A stretch of 64,000 nt of DNA from Stereocaulon alpinum (lineage: Eukaryota; Ascomycota; Lecanoromycetes; Lecanorales; Stereocaulaceae). Under the pieces are notes generated by a model, which saw nothing but the letters and a program-made list of their open reading frames with translations, made no database searches and had not been told where the DNA came from. This document shows positions 22,432 to 34,043 of this stretch, one piece after another; within the stretch, counting starts at the first letter, position 1; each line of letters begins with the position of its first letter. The position numbers were made by a program, and so were the translations under genes. The stretch spans positions 62,001 through 126,000 of the forward strand of contig JAEUBA010000051.1 in the NCBI GenBank assembly GCA_018257865.1, written 5' to 3'.

Positions 22432-24609
22432 ATGTCTAGCAGTGATACATCTCCTCCTGGCGCTCGAGGACCCACTCCCCCGGTCCACGTCCGTCTCAAC
22501 AGCTCCAACAGCAATCTTCTTACAAATGAAGCCAACAGCAACCAACCATTAGCACCCAGCCGCCAACGCTCGTCACAATCGCTAGTACCACAGCAAAAAT
22601 CTACACCAGCATCATCGACAACTGCAGCATCAGAACGAGGGAACAATCCCTTGAACAGGGTATACAATGGCGGGCCAATGGACTCATCGGAAACTTTACT
22701 CATTCCTCCCACACGATCAAGGACACACCGGTTTCGAGATGAGGAGTCAGTTCCTGGGTCTCCAGTGGACGGCTTTTCAAGGAGGACGAGTTTTAGTTCA
22801 GATGGAAAAGGCCGTGACAGCAGGATATACGGGTTGGATCCTTTTGCAGATTCAAGAACACCGTCAAGAGCCGGTAGCGACGACGAAAACGTCAATACCC
22901 AAACAGTGTCCGAAAAATATAACATTCTACCATCAGCAGGCCTTCTTCTGTTTCCCGAAGATGTGGAAAAGGATGACTGGTTACACAACCCCGATCCGAA
23001 TGAGAAGGAGTCAAGAGAGTGCAACGTCTTTACAAAGCGAGGATTTGCCAATGTAGGAGGTCTGACTTTGGTGGTCATAGGTCTTTTGGTTTTGTTTATT
23101 GGATATCCCATATTGTACGAGTCCTTGATCTACAGATTTAGTGAGTTGCTAACAATATCACAGAACTTTCGTCCAAAGGTTTACGAAGTCCACACAAGAC
23201 TGTGCCTCAGACCCGAACTGTTTAGATGTTGGGAAGATCCCGTTGTTTAAGAACATACGGACAAGCTTAATAGACCCTGATACGCCGAAATCGGCCATGA
23301 CCAAGAAAGCTCCAGACGGCTCAACTTTAAACCTGGTATTCTCAGACGAGTTCAACACAGATGGCCGGACATTCTATCCCGGCGATGACCCTTTTTTTAC
23401 AGCTGTGGACTTGTGGTACGGTGTGACACAGGATCTCGAGTGGTATGATCCTGATGCTGTCACAACAAATGGGGGTGTCCTTGAGCTCAAATTCGATGCT
23501 TTCCAAAGCCATGGACTGAATTACCGCTCAGGAATGGTCCAATCATGGAATCAGCTGTGCTTTACGGGTGGGATGCTGGAGGCTTCCTTATCCTTGCCCG
23601 GAAGGGGCGATACAGTCGGATTCTGGCCTGGATTTTGGTCCATGGGGAATCTTGGAAGGCCCGGCTATGCCGCCACAACAGATGGAATGTGGCCGTACAG
23701 CTATAGCGATACGTGCGATGCCGGTATAACAGCAAATCAGAGCCAGACTGATGGCACAAGCTATCTGCCAGGGATGCGACTGCCTGCTTGTACATGCAGT
23801 GGAGAGGATCACCCTACACCAGGCAAATCACGCTCTGCGCCCGAAATAGATGTTATTGAAGCTAGCGTCGTTCCACTCGGACAAGGAGCAACCAACATGA
23901 TAGGAGCGGTGTCTCAAAGTTGTCAGCTTGCACCGTTTGACATTTGGTATCAACCAGATACTAGTATGTTGCTCTGCTTCCGCCTTATTCTCTGCAATGA
24001 TTTTGCTGACCAAACCAGATTTCATCGAAGTCTACGACGATAGTATCTCGGTACTGAACTCATATCAAGGAGCTCCTTTCCAGCAAGCGTTGTCCGGTCT
24101 GACAAACATCAACAATAACTGGTACGATGCCAAGGACTATGCAACGTACAGCTTTTACTACCAGCCCGGGCCCAAGGGTCAGATCACGTGGTCTGTAGCA
24201 GATGTCCCAGCATGGAAACTCGACGCTCGAGCTATTGGACCCAATGGGAACGTGGGGCAAAGGGTTATACCAACGGAACCAATGGCTATGGTCATGAATT
24301 TTGGTATGTCCACTGGATTCTCCGCCATCAACACCGCCGGTATCATGGCCACTTTACCCGCGACAATGCGCTTCGACTACGTTCGGATCTACCAGAAGCC
24401 AGGTAGTACAAGCATGACGTGTGATCCTGCTGGGTACGAGACGACTGAATACATCAAAAACCATATGGACGCCTACACCAATCCAAATAAGACCCAATGG
24501 TATGTTAACGCTAGATCATGCCCCTTTCACTTCACTAACACAATTGCCCAGGCATCAAACGTCACATTCGTGGCCCAAAAATACACTTGTCAACAATTGT
24601 AAATCATGA
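22432..24609 (+). CDS. kre6: Kre6/Skn1-family beta-1,6-glucan synthesis protein (GH16)
   Basis: Type II membrane protein of the secretory pathway needed for cell-wall beta-1,6-glucan. Four exons (22432-23114, 23164-23963, 24019-24499, 24552-24609) give 673 residues. A Ser/Thr/Pro-rich cytoplasmic tail (1-205) precedes one membrane span (about 208-229, LTLVVIGLLVLFIGYPIL). The lumenal GH16-like domain starts with the family signature DCASDPNCL, then NIRTSLIDPDTP. It carries the catalytic-type motif EIDVIE (Glu455 and Glu460). It ends HSWPKNTLVNNCKS, the usual C-terminus. The first intron was set so that YPIL joins TFVQRF; the last so that Trp leads into the conserved C-terminus. Kre6 and Skn1 cannot be told apart here; filamentous fungi often have several copies. 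Confidence 0.93.
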
Positions 24610-25267
24610 GCGTGTCCGCGCATCTTCGATATCCTTCGTGGCATTTCTTCGAGCACTATAGATCTGATCCGTCATATGCATAGCGGAGTAGGCGTTATCC
24701 ATCACCACGGTCTCCTATCGTCACATACCATACACACGGCCGCGCTATTATCCGCGCAACGAAACAGATACAATGGCTCTCTTACTATAATCTAATCTCT
24801 CGACGGCCTTGATGGCTGGACACTTGGCTTGGCTTTTGCACCAGTGCTTCTTCGAGATGTGTACAATACCTTTCATCGAGATGTGAAGGATGGCTTGGTC
24901 CTATTTTGGGGTTCGGGGGTTCAATGTCTAGACTTATTGTTCGGAAGCATCCTCACGCCACAAGCATTGTGTAGATAGAGATGGCCTTATGAGGTGGCGT
25001 CATGTGCTGGCTGCTCAGGAGAACCAGAGCTTTGGATCGATGCTTTATATTCATCGAAAATATCGAACATTCCATTGTAGAGCTCCTTCGTCTAAAGACA
25101 CGAGGCGACCTATTTCGTACACATTGGTACAATGAACATCTATAGCCCTGGGTATCACCAATTTCACAATACCTCCGCTCGTTCATGCATTGCTGCACCA
25201 TCCCAACCTAAACTCCAAATCGTCCCCGCGAACCTCATTCCTCCATTCTAGCCTCACGCCCTCTCCA
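24610..25267. other. convergent 3' intergenic region
   Basis: Between the stops of the Kre6-type gene (+) and Dsc3 (-). No gene seen; it should contain both 3' untranslated regions. Confidence 0.55.
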
Positions 25268-26098
25268 TCAGCTCCCAATCCTTAATATACAAAACGCAAT
25301 GTTAACCAACACCCCTGTAACAACCCCAATCTGTCTCCTCTTACTCCAGACTCCTTCCTCCCTCACCAACCACACAATAGCCCCCACAGCCCAGAAGAAA
25401 CCCATCACATTTCCCCACAGCATATCCTCCAGCCCTCCTCCCGCTTCATCGTCCGCCCCTCCTCCTGCCGCAGCACCAGTAGCATTGAGAGGAGTCCCAG
25501 CATCCAGCCACCGCTCTTCCAGCAGGCGCAGCTCTGAGGGTGAGGGCATGGTATCGGGCGTATGGGTATGTGCTTGCACGGCCAGAAATTGAGAGCGTAG
25601 GGACGCTACTTCAGCGGCAGACAGCCCAGCGGAGAGCAGGCGGTCGAAACCTTGAGGTGCTGATTGGGATGTCGTGTCTGCAGAAAGCGCAGCTCTAGCC
25701 CCACTGGCTTGGCCATCTTCCTGTTCTTGAGCTTCAGTCTGCAGAGAAGTAGCATCTTTTGCCTCGGCTTCTAGCTCTGCGGGCGAGAGCTGCCGGTCGC
25801 TGGATATGGAACAGTGGATGTAGATTTGGGCAGGCGATTTACCGGTTGGTGAGAGGCGGAGACATTTGTCGAGGGGTACGGTTCGGGGGAGGAGAGCGCC
25901 GGAGTGGATAAGGCGAAGGGGAGAAGTGGAGAGGTCTTTTGGGAGGTGTGGGCGGATTAAGGTGGACAGGGTTATGGGGGTGGTTGTGCGGGGAGAGGAG
26001 ATGGTGAGTGGAAGGTCGGGTATGGAAGCAGTGAACCGGATTATGAGGTTGACCGGGGAGAAGGATGGAGGGCGGCGAGGAGGGGTTGGGGAAGCCAT
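25268..26098 (-). CDS. dsc3: Dsc3-like subunit of the Golgi DSC E3 ubiquitin-ligase complex
   Basis: Single exon, 276 residues. The DSC complex cleaves and activates the SREBP sterol/oxygen regulator in fungi and acts in Golgi protein quality control. The N-terminus (about 17-95) is ubiquitin-like: NLIIRFTASIPDLPLTISSP ... LRLIHSGALL ... IYIHCSIS. The C-terminal DUF2407-type part has GFDRLLSAGLSAAEVASLR and two membrane spans (NVMGFFWAVGAIVWLV and IGVVTGVLVNIAFCILRI). A Ser/Ala/Glu-rich linker joins them. The ATG lies 239 bases from the ATG of Rvb1 on the other strand, so the two genes share a divergent promoter. Confidence 0.88.
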   Translation of the reverse strand: MASPTPPRRPPSFSPVNLIIRFTASIPDLPLTISSPRTTTPITLSTLIRPHLPKDLSTSPLRLIHSGALLPRTVPLDKCLRLSPTGKSPAQIYIHCSISSDRQLSPAELEAEAKDATSLQTEAQEQEDGQASGARAALSADTTSQSAPQGFDRLLSAGLSAAEVASLRSQFLAVQAHTHTPDTMPSPSELRLLEERWLDAGTPLNATGAAAGGGADDEAGGGLEDMLWGNVMGFFWAVGAIVWLVREEGVWSKRRQIGVVTGVLVNIAFCILRIGS

Positions 26099-26337
26099 AG
26101 TGGGTGGTAAATCGGATGTAGTCTGGGGAGGTCAGCTTTGGCGTCGAGGATCTAAATGCCAAGACCAAGCAAGGCTCGCGAGAAAACAATTCCTTCACTT
26201 TCAACCGCGTCAATCATCCACCAACTACTACCCAACCGACGCCCTACCCATCCCTTAGAAACCCAGCCATAATAGCACAAGCCCAACGAGCTTCTGCGCC
26301 TCACTTCCCCTCCCTCCCAGCTGCGCAAGCTTCCACC

Positions 26338-27870
26338 ATGGTCACAATCAGCGAGGTCAAGGGCAACTCGCGCGAGAATCGAACGGCAGCCCACACGCAT
26401 ATCAAAGGCCTTGGGCTAAGGAATGATGGCTACGCAGATACTAATGGTGCTGGCTTTGTGGGCCAGGTGGCCGCAAGAGAGGTACGTTGAGGCTGTAGCA
26501 ATACTTCGATTGTTCAAGAACGATGTGACTGAGGACATTCTAGGCATGTGGTGTGGTTGTCGATCTCATAAAGTCCAAGAAAATGTCAGGACGCGCAGTC
26601 CTTCTAGCTGGTGGACCTGGGACAGGGAAAACAGCTCTAGCTATGGCGGTATCACAAGAGCTTGGAACTAAAGTACCGTTTTGTCCAATTGTCGGCAGTG
26701 AGGTATACTCAACGGAGGTCAAGAAAACGGAGGCGCTAATGGAGAACTTTCGCAGAGCTATCGGTGAGTCATCAGCGCCGCTATATATTTGATATAAGCT
26801 GAAACAAAGCCAAGGTCTTCGAGTAAGGGAAACCAAGGAGGTCTACGAGGGAGAAGTCACAGAACTCACACCAGAAGAAGCTGAGAATCCATTAGGAGGA
26901 TACGGCAAGACAATAAGTCATCTGCTTATCGGCCTGAAGTCATACAAAGGCACTAAGAAACTTCGCCTGGATCCCTCGATATACGAAGCTATACAGAAAG
27001 AGCGAGTCACCGTTGGCGATGTCATCTATATTGAAGCCAACACTGGAGCGTGTAAGAGAGTGGGACGGTCAGACGCCTATGCTACGGAATTTGATCTGGA
27101 AGCCGAAGAGTACGTACCCATACCGAAAGGCGAAGTACACAAAAAGAAAGAGATTGTACAGGATGTGACGCTACATGATCTTGATATTGCGAATGCCAGG
27201 CCGCAGGGTGGACAGGATGTCATGAGTATGATGGGTCAGCTCATGAAGCCGAAGAAGACGGAGATTACAGACAAATTACGGGAAGAGATCAATAAGGTAG
27301 TCAGTCGGTATATCGATCAGGGTGTTGCAGAGCTTGTACCTGGTGTGCTCTTCATCGATGAAGTATGTCAAACAATCTCAATTCTCAATATGAAGCTAAC
27401 AAGGATGGTAGGTGCACATGCTCGACATCGAATGTTTTACTTACCTCAACCGCGCCCTCGAATCCTCTATCTCACCCATAGTCATACTCGCTTCGAATCG
27501 CGGGAAATGCACTATTCGAGGCACAGAAGATATCGTCGCTGCGCACGGTATTCCTCCAGACCTACTCGCCCGCATACTGATCATACCAACCAATACCTAC
27601 AACAGGGATGAAGTCAAAACTATTATAAGAACACGGGCTAAGACAGAAGGGTTATCAATCGCCGAGCCAGCTCTTGACAAGATTGCAGATCACGGAGTGA
27701 AAGTCAGCTTGCGTTATGCACTGCAATTACTCACCCCAGCCAATATACTAGCGAGAGTCAATCATAAAAAGGAAATCGATGTAGACGACGTTGCCGAGTG
27801 CGAAGACCTATTCATCGACGCGAGGAGGAGTGCGAGCATTGTCAATGCTGGCGATAGCTTCATATCATGA
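26338..27870 (+). CDS. rvb1: RuvB-like AAA+ ATPase 1 (Rvb1/pontin)
   Basis: With Rvb2 it forms the hetero-hexameric ATPase ring of the INO80 and SWR1 remodellers, the R2TP chaperone and box C/D snoRNP assembly. Four exons (26338-26481, 26544-26763, 26815-27362, 27412-27870) give 456 residues, the family length. The start TISEVKGNSRENRTAAHTHI is the Rvb1 signature rather than Rvb2. Walker A GGPGTGKT has Lys77; Walker B is LFIDE (Asp303, Glu304), directly before the last intron. Sensor region ASNRG and the final LLTPANILA are present. The middle insertion domain (domain II) is complete. Introns are 49-62 bases. Confidence 0.96.
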
Positions 27871-28489
27871 TCATGCCCTGAGCAATCGAATCTGCACAGT
27901 CGTGATAAGGGGGTTTTTACCATACATTGAGTTTCCGGAAAAGGAGGGCACAGCCCACTTGCCAAACACCTTCAATTACACGCGGCCTCGCATCGACCAG
28001 GCCGTTAAGCTACACCTGACATGAAATCGGCTATCTCACTCGCAAGCAGCCTCCTCGCTCGGCGTGTCCGGGAGTCATGAATACCATCTCGATCAACGGT
28101 ACAAAACTCGGTGCCTGAACTGTGCAGGTTGGAGAACGAGTACGAATACTACGATGGCTGAGCTAAGCTGATGTAAAGCCTTCAATAGAGCGCATGGATA
28201 CCCTCAATTTCCCGAATTCTCGTTTCTGTTTTGCAAACGAACATGTAACATGGGGTACAAGCGTCGTTGCCTACCTTAGCTCCCAGCCTTCCGCAAGTGA
28301 GGTAACGATCAATCATCATCAAGCTACACGGCTGGCCATGCTTTGCACATTCATTGACCAATGACTTGTTGCTAGGCAAGCCTCAACCGCTGCATCAACG
28401 CGTGGTCCTTCAGCCGTGTCACATATTGTTACTCATTTGCATCACCAGCGGCAGAGTTGCAGTCCTGATTACACTCCCCTATGTTCGTC

Positions 28490-28496
28490 TATAAAA
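28490..28496 (+). promoter_or_regulatory. TATA box-like element
   Basis: TATAAAA followed by GCAG and a pyrimidine-rich stretch, 114 bases before the ATG of the short ORF at 28604. Its spacing fits a transcription start around 28530-28560 and an AT/C-rich leader, typical of regulated fungal promoters. Confidence 0.45.
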
Positions 28497-28603
28497 GCAG
28501 CTCTTTTCCTCTCGTGGTAGTCCTGTCAGCAATCAAGTAGCCTTTGCAATCACTACAAACTCCATATCCCTAATTCCTCAAATCTCGATATTCATTGATC
28601 ATC

Positions 28604-28813
28604 ATGTCACGCTCCCAGTCCTCTGCGACATCAGACATACTCTACCACTTCCCATCACAAATGAACAATGTCTTTCTCCGAGCCAGTCCCCAATACTCAG
28701 ATATGGCCCCTCCACCAAAGCACAATAGAGAGCAGAAGTACCCATCGAAGACGTCGCCGTCGCATCCTCGTCAAGACTCGAGCTCCTCAAAGTCATCTCG
28801 GTTGTCGAAATAG
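28604..28813 (+). CDS. small ORF downstream of a TATA box, unknown
   Basis: A 69-residue Ser/Pro/Lys-rich ORF (MSRSQSSATSDILYHFPSQ...) with no domain, signal peptide or membrane span. Support comes only from its position after a good TATA element and a leader-like stretch ending TTGATCATCATG. An opposite-strand ORF (28602-28877) overlaps it. It may be a short disordered protein, a first exon or chance. Confidence 0.25.
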   Translation: MSRSQSSATSDILYHFPSQMNNVFLRASPQYSDMAPPPKHNREQKYPSKTSPSHPRQDSSSSKSSRLSK

Positions 28814-29531
28814 CCCTACTAGTGGAAGGGCATAGCATCGGAACATGATACATCGCCGCTCTGAATTCCATCTCCACACACCCCTATATGGCAACAATAG
28901 AAAAATACTGGTCCAGGAGTCCTAGGCTTGCTTTTCGAGCTTGTCCGGCCTCGACGAACACAACATCTCCATTTTGAAACCCGTCTACACACACTCACCC
29001 ACTATCTCAGTCTCTGGCCGGGTTCCGACAGCGGCAATTTCTTCAAGTTTCGATAATTCCATCCCAGCTCCCTCAGGAGGACACAAGCCAGCCACAGCCC
29101 TCTTTGCACGCAGAATACTCCCCAATATGTCAATCAAGAGTCAAAGGAACCGGGTTTGAACCTAGAGTCCGGCGACTGGGTACATCAAATGTCAGGAATA
29201 GAATCGAGGAGCTTTTAGCGAGTCATTCTGCAAGGAGTACATGAAGACACGATACATATGATGCATGAGCAGAAGAAGTTGGAATATATGAAAGAGAAAA
29301 GGGCCAAAACAATGTAAGAATGACTGCAGCCAGGATAGACAGCTCCCCTTCTCCAGTTTGAAGTTGGGGATACCCCTTCCAAACAGCATCCTGAGTTTCA
29401 ATGAACATGTGAGATTATCTAGAAACTAAAACAAAAGGGTATCTTACGCCATCGCTATGCACATCCATCTCCAATGATGCCAATGAGCTCTCCGTCTTTA
29501 GTCGTCCTCTCACCATTTTTATTTTCCTCAA

Positions 29532-30410
29532 TCACTGATTCCCCCACGCCTCCGCCATCGTCTCATCTCCCAGCGCTCTTTTCAACTCCTCAACAACCCG
29601 TTCCAGCATCTCTTCCAACGTCAACCCCAACCCCAAAACAATAACACCCTCCTCCCTCCTCCTCACCTCATCAACCCTCCCCTCAACATCCCCCTCCTCA
29701 AACAAACACCCATGCTCCTCCACATAATTCGGCCAAACAACCCTATCAAAATACCCCTCCGGATCCTCCCAGAACCCCTCAAGAGTAACATACCCATTCC
29801 TGCTCTCCCTCCTCCTCTTCGCATCCACATACCTAGCCGTCAACAAAACCCTAACATCGCACAACCCCCCAATCCTCTCCCTAACACTCTCCCCAAGCAA
29901 CAAAAACCCATCAACAATAACAACCCTCCTCCCCCTAATCACCACCTCCTCCCACCCCTCAACCTCCCTCCGCAACCTCTCCACCACCCCCGCAGGAACA
30001 CCCTTAACACCATGCACCCCATCCGTTCCCTCCCCAGTATCCCCCTCAAAATTCCCCTGCCTAACCAACCCCTCCAACCCCTCCGGCATCCCTCCCTCCC
30101 CCTCCCTCACAGCCCTCAAGACAGCCTCAAACTTCTCCAAATCCAGCGCCCCAGCGCAATCCCAATCCTGCACGCCATCTTTAACCGGAATCTGCGAATC
30201 AGGCTTGTAGAAATCGTCTGCGTGGATGGTTAGGGAGCGCGGGGGAGGGAAGATTTGGCGGAGGGCGGTGGCTATGCTTGTTTTGCCGGAGGAGGTAGGG
30301 CCTGTGAGGGCGAGGAGGAGGGGGCGTTTGGTGGGTTTGGGGAGGGTGGGTTGGGAGGGTGGAGGTGGGGCGGAGGTGGGCTTAGGGTCTGAGGGAGGGG
30401 GGTCGGACAT
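29532..30410 (-). CDS. nrk1: nicotinamide riboside kinase / uridine-kinase-like P-loop kinase
   Basis: Single exon, 292 residues. It phosphorylates nicotinamide riboside to NMN in NAD salvage. A Pro-rich start of ~28 residues is followed by the P-loop GPTSSGKT (37-44), the substrate-site strand IHADDFYKPDSQIP and DWDCAGALDLEKFE, which are typical of NRK1 rather than classic uridine kinases. Next come VVIVDGFLLLGE, the lid ARYVDAKRRRESR and FWEDPEGYFDRVVWPNY. The C-terminus ends ETMAEAWGNQ. The coding strand is strikingly G-rich (the plus strand is nearly C/T only over ~29620-30170), producing a long spurious antisense ORF. Confidence 0.9.
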   Translation of the reverse strand: MSDPPPSDPKPTSAPPPPSQPTLPKPTKRPLLLALTGPTSSGKTSIATALRQIFPPPRSLTIHADDFYKPDSQIPVKDGVQDWDCAGALDLEKFEAVLRAVREGEGGMPEGLEGLVRQGNFEGDTGEGTDGVHGVKGVPAGVVERLRREVEGWEEVVIRGRRVVIVDGFLLLGESVRERIGGLCDVRVLLTARYVDAKRRRESRNGYVTLEGFWEDPEGYFDRVVWPNYVEEHGCLFEEGDVEGRVDEVRRREEGVIVLGLGLTLEEMLERVVEELKRALGDETMAEAWGNQ

Positions 30411-31040
30411 GGTTGTTGTTGAGGGTTGAAGTGTAGTGGGAGATAGAGGGACTTCTGGGTCAAGGTCCGGGCATCATTCCCTCCATAATATTTCAGTCAT
30501 CAGCACCTTGAGATGGGCAGTCTATGGGGACAGGGTGGGATTGGCAATGGTGGGCGGACTGCGATATCATTGGTCTGATCTTAGCTGCTCATGTGGATAA
30601 GTGACTGTGCAAAGATACTTTTGATAACGTTCGCTAGTCATGCCAGAGCATAAGGTATGCATGCAATTTGTAGCTAATTATGCTGATTATTTGATAACTT
30701 CTGAGCTTAGAGCTCTGCAGCTTGTGGCTGCTGTTTGAGCCTCAAATTGCCACTGCCTATCTGTACACTCTTCTATGTTCATGAACCGTTCTCTTCAGCC
30801 ACCACGTCACGCTGCTGAGAGGAACAATTCTTGCTCGTCATTCGTCGCTTGCATTTCGAGCAATGTTTCTCTCAATTCGACGCGCTCGCTAAAGGACAAT
30901 TTGGAGCCAATTCCCTTAATGCTTTTTAAGGGTACCGCAAGATATAAATTACAGGTGAAGTCGCTGAAGGTTGGTGTAGAAGCGGAAAGGCGGACATGTC
31001 ATGAATTTGACCAGCGTGTTGGGATGAAGTCGATGAGGCC
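30411..31040. other. intergenic region
   Basis: Lies between the Nrk1 start (to its left, both genes on minus) and the BET-protein stop. No gene recognised; it should hold the Nrk1 promoter and the BET-gene 3' end. Confidence 0.5.
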
Positions 31041-34000
31041 TTATTCCTCCTCGCTCTCGGAGCTCTCATCCCCTGAGCTGCTCTCTGCGCCCGGTGCCGG
31101 ATCCTCATCTAACATCATCAGTAAGCCTGCGTTTTGCGTGCTGCCAATTACAACAATATGACTTACAAACCGCAATAGCGCCAGGGTTGTTGAACGTATT
31201 GAGGCTGTTCTGAACCTGCGCGATCCTAGCCTCCTGCTCAGTCTTGCTCATGGGCTTGTTTTTCTTGCGTGTTGGAGCTGCGCTGGAAGCTACTGGAGCG
31301 GGTCGAACATGTGGGTCATCGTCTTTCGGAGCGTGTTTTCGTACGAAGGTAAGGAGCTTGTGCAGAACTTCATCGGAAAGCTCATCGATGTCAAGCTCAA
31401 GCTCGTCCTCTTGTACACCCTGTCGTCGCCAATAGTTTAGCTCAAGTTCTTCTATCTGATAATTCAAGATTGCAGCGTTTGATATATATAAGAAGATTTT
31501 CTTAATATTAGATCTTACCTTTAGATTTGGCATATTGTCCCGGATAATCTTGAGCGCGGTCGCCATCTTTGACTCCGACAAGCTGTTGATCCGATTCGAG
31601 ATGTCTTGCTTTTGTTCGTATGTAACATACGGAGCTTTCTCTTTCTTAGTAGGCTTCGATTGAACCTTCCTTTCGGTTTTGGCGGGTGCAACCTTCTTGC
31701 TGTCTCTGCGCACTGGTTTGGCGCCTTTCGACGCCTTTTTATTGGACACAGGGGGTGAAGCCTTCTTCTTCTGGATCAATTCAACTTGCTTGGACATTTC
31801 TCGAATCTGTTTCTGTAATAGTTGGAGCTGGTTCTGCTCCTCTTCTTCCTCGTCATCTTCCTCGACTTCATCATCACTGTCTTCAGCTTCGGAACTGCCA
31901 GCAGACTGAGGCCCAGACCCTGGTGTGTTCGCCTCGACGTAGTCACGCTTCTTACTGAATTCGCTATCGTAGATTGCCTCGAGCGACTTGCCAGACTGGT
32001 GAATAGGATCATTGCTGGGATTGAATTTGTAGCAGTTCTGGAAGACCAACTTTACATCGTTGTCGAATTCCTTTGCATTCTCGTATTGCCCTTGATCAAG
32101 CTTAGTCCTGATCGTACCAAAATCCATTGGCTTCTTTATAAGGCTGTAGTATGTTGGTATGTTCAAAGCCACTGGGTCGACAGGCTGAAGGAAAGGCCAT
32201 GCATAATGGCTGTACTTAGGCTTCAGCAACTCGGTCAGGACCTTATCGCAAAACTTCAACTCCAACTGATACTTCTTCTTTTTTGGCTTCGAGTTTGCGT
32301 AGGGTAGATCTCGAGGGGCAGGGGGGTGTATCTCTCGCTTCGGACGCCCGTCTCCAAAAGTCGAGTCGCGACGGATCAGCGGCGTACCTGTGGGCCCCAA
32401 TGCAAAAGTCTGGGGAGAACTAGCGGAAACAGGGGATCGTGCAGAGCCTGGAAGCGAAGACCTGGACTCTCGTCGAACTGGGGCCGCCTTAGGAGCTGGC
32501 GGTATGATTGACTTTTTCTTCTTATCGGCTGCACTAGGTTCTGAAACGTCTGGTCCTGGCACTTTCTCCATCTGCTTCTGGAAAGAATTCTTCATCTCAT
32601 AGGCCAATTTTGTGAACGAGTGTTCAGCGCCGTTGAAAGTCTGGCAATTCTCCACGATCAGATTGAAATCTGCAACAAATGCATCGACTGTAAGATATTT
32701 GTAGGCTTTCAAATTTTCTTCCAAAGTCCTCAAATCCATAGGACTTTTGATGATATTAGGATAGTTGGGGATATTCAAAGCCACAGGATCCACAGGCTGT
32801 CTGAAAGCAGCAGAGGCCTGGATACGCTTAACGTTTTGAATGACCCTCTGAAGAGCCTTTTGCTGGACTGAAGTCATCGGAGGGGCATTCGAAGGCTCTT
32901 CAGTTTGTGCTCCATTGACCTGGGTATCGATCACTGGTCTCTGAGGAACTTTAAAATCGGGTGCTGAGGCTGCATCGTCATCGGTCTTCGAACGCTTTGC
33001 AGCTGGTCCGTCTTCTAAATCATCGTCTTCTCGTTCCCTGGCCAATTTAGTAGGAGGAGGGGGGGCATCTTGCATGATCTGATCGGACAGAGGTTCTTCT
33101 GGATTTGACAGTGGTGCTGAGGTCTCTGCTTGGGGCGCTGGAGATGGCGCTGGGTCAACCGGAGCTTCGGCCGTTGTGCCCTCTGGTACAGGTACAGGTG
33201 GGTGATGTGGTAGATCTGCGGTTGGTATTGTGCTAGGCTGATCCGTAGTCGCTTGAGGTGGGGTGTCTTCTTTGATCACCGCGGCAACTTCTGTAGGCGT
33301 AGATGGCACTTCATGCGTGTTCTCGGATAGTGGAGTGGCGGGTGCTTCCTTTGGTGGTACTGCATCTGCAGCAGCTGTGATAGGATCCACCGCGTCGGCT
33401 ACTATTCCATCTGAAACCGAGTCTGCGACAGCTGGGGCAGAGTTCTCCGCAGCATCCATTACCCCGTTCGCTAGATCTGGGTCGTTCGCGAGATCTAGCT
33501 GATGCTTGTGTTCCTTGATTTCGGCAGTTTGCGCAATGCCCGCTGGTTGAGTTTCCTCACGAAGATTGGAGGTTGGCTGCTGTACCACGGTAGGAAACGG
33601 ATCGAGGGGCGCGCTATGCTGTATAGCGGAAATGTCAAGAGCTTCGTCTGGTGCGGACAGGCTCGATGAGGGTAATTGAGTGTCTAAGGTAGGACCGGAG
33701 TTGGGCAGACTCGAGGTGAGGTCCGCCGTGCTCTGAGTGTCGCTCTGATGTTCTGCGCTTCCAACGCCGTTTGTTTTTGAGATTTCGAAATCGTGTGTGA
33801 TTTGATGAGAGTTCGTGTTGTGAGCTGAAGTGTTGACAGAGGTGAGGGACGTGTCTTGGAACTTGTTGCCATTTGGCAGCGGCGCCCTGAGAACAAGTCA
33901 TCAGTAACCGAGAAGTCGCGACCATGCTTTAGAAGGTGATCCTGGACTCACTCTTGCGCGTTCAGATCCATATCCATTTGATCTGGGTGATCGAGCTGTG

Positions 34001-34043
34001 AGTTAACCTCAAAAGCGCGACGATCAGGCTCGAATACAGCCAT
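31041..34043 (-). CDS. bdf1: BET-family double bromodomain protein (Bdf1-like)
   Basis: Reads acetylated histone H4 and links it to TFIID and SWR1 in the nucleus. Four exons on minus (34043-33952, 33886-31519, 31455-31167, 31108-31041) give 938 residues. Order: long acidic/Pro-Ala-rich N-terminus; bromodomain 1 (about 367-475) with NIPNYPNIIKSPMDL and acetyl-lysine Asn in CQTFNG; bromodomain 2 (about 574-690) with NIPTYYSLIKKPMDFGTI and CYKFNPSNDPIH; an acidic coiled stretch; the ET domain (about 780-865, YVTYEQKQDISNRIN to LDIDELSDEVLHKLL); and a Ser/Glu-rich end (ESSSGDESSESEEE). Exon 1 was found by the join AQE|GAPLPNG. Intron 2 (31456-31518) is 63 bases, in frame and stop-free inside the ET domain. 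Confidence 0.94.

Larger units (their letters stand above)
27871..29531. other. interval with a possible small transcript
   Basis: About 1.66 kb. It contains a strong TATA element followed by a short ORF (listed separately). Other ORFs are short and featureless. A GGTTCAAACCC-like B-box on the minus strand near 29145-29155 is not accompanied by a tRNA fold. Confidence 0.4.

Noticed and set aside
29140..29175. tRNA gene suggested by a B-box-like GGTTCAAACCC on the minus strand
   Set aside because: No matching A box, acceptor stem or cloverleaf could be traced around it.
29712..30233. 173-codon plus-strand ORF rich in Pro, Asn and Leu
   Set aside because: Antisense shadow of the Nrk1 gene caused by its C/T-rich plus strand.
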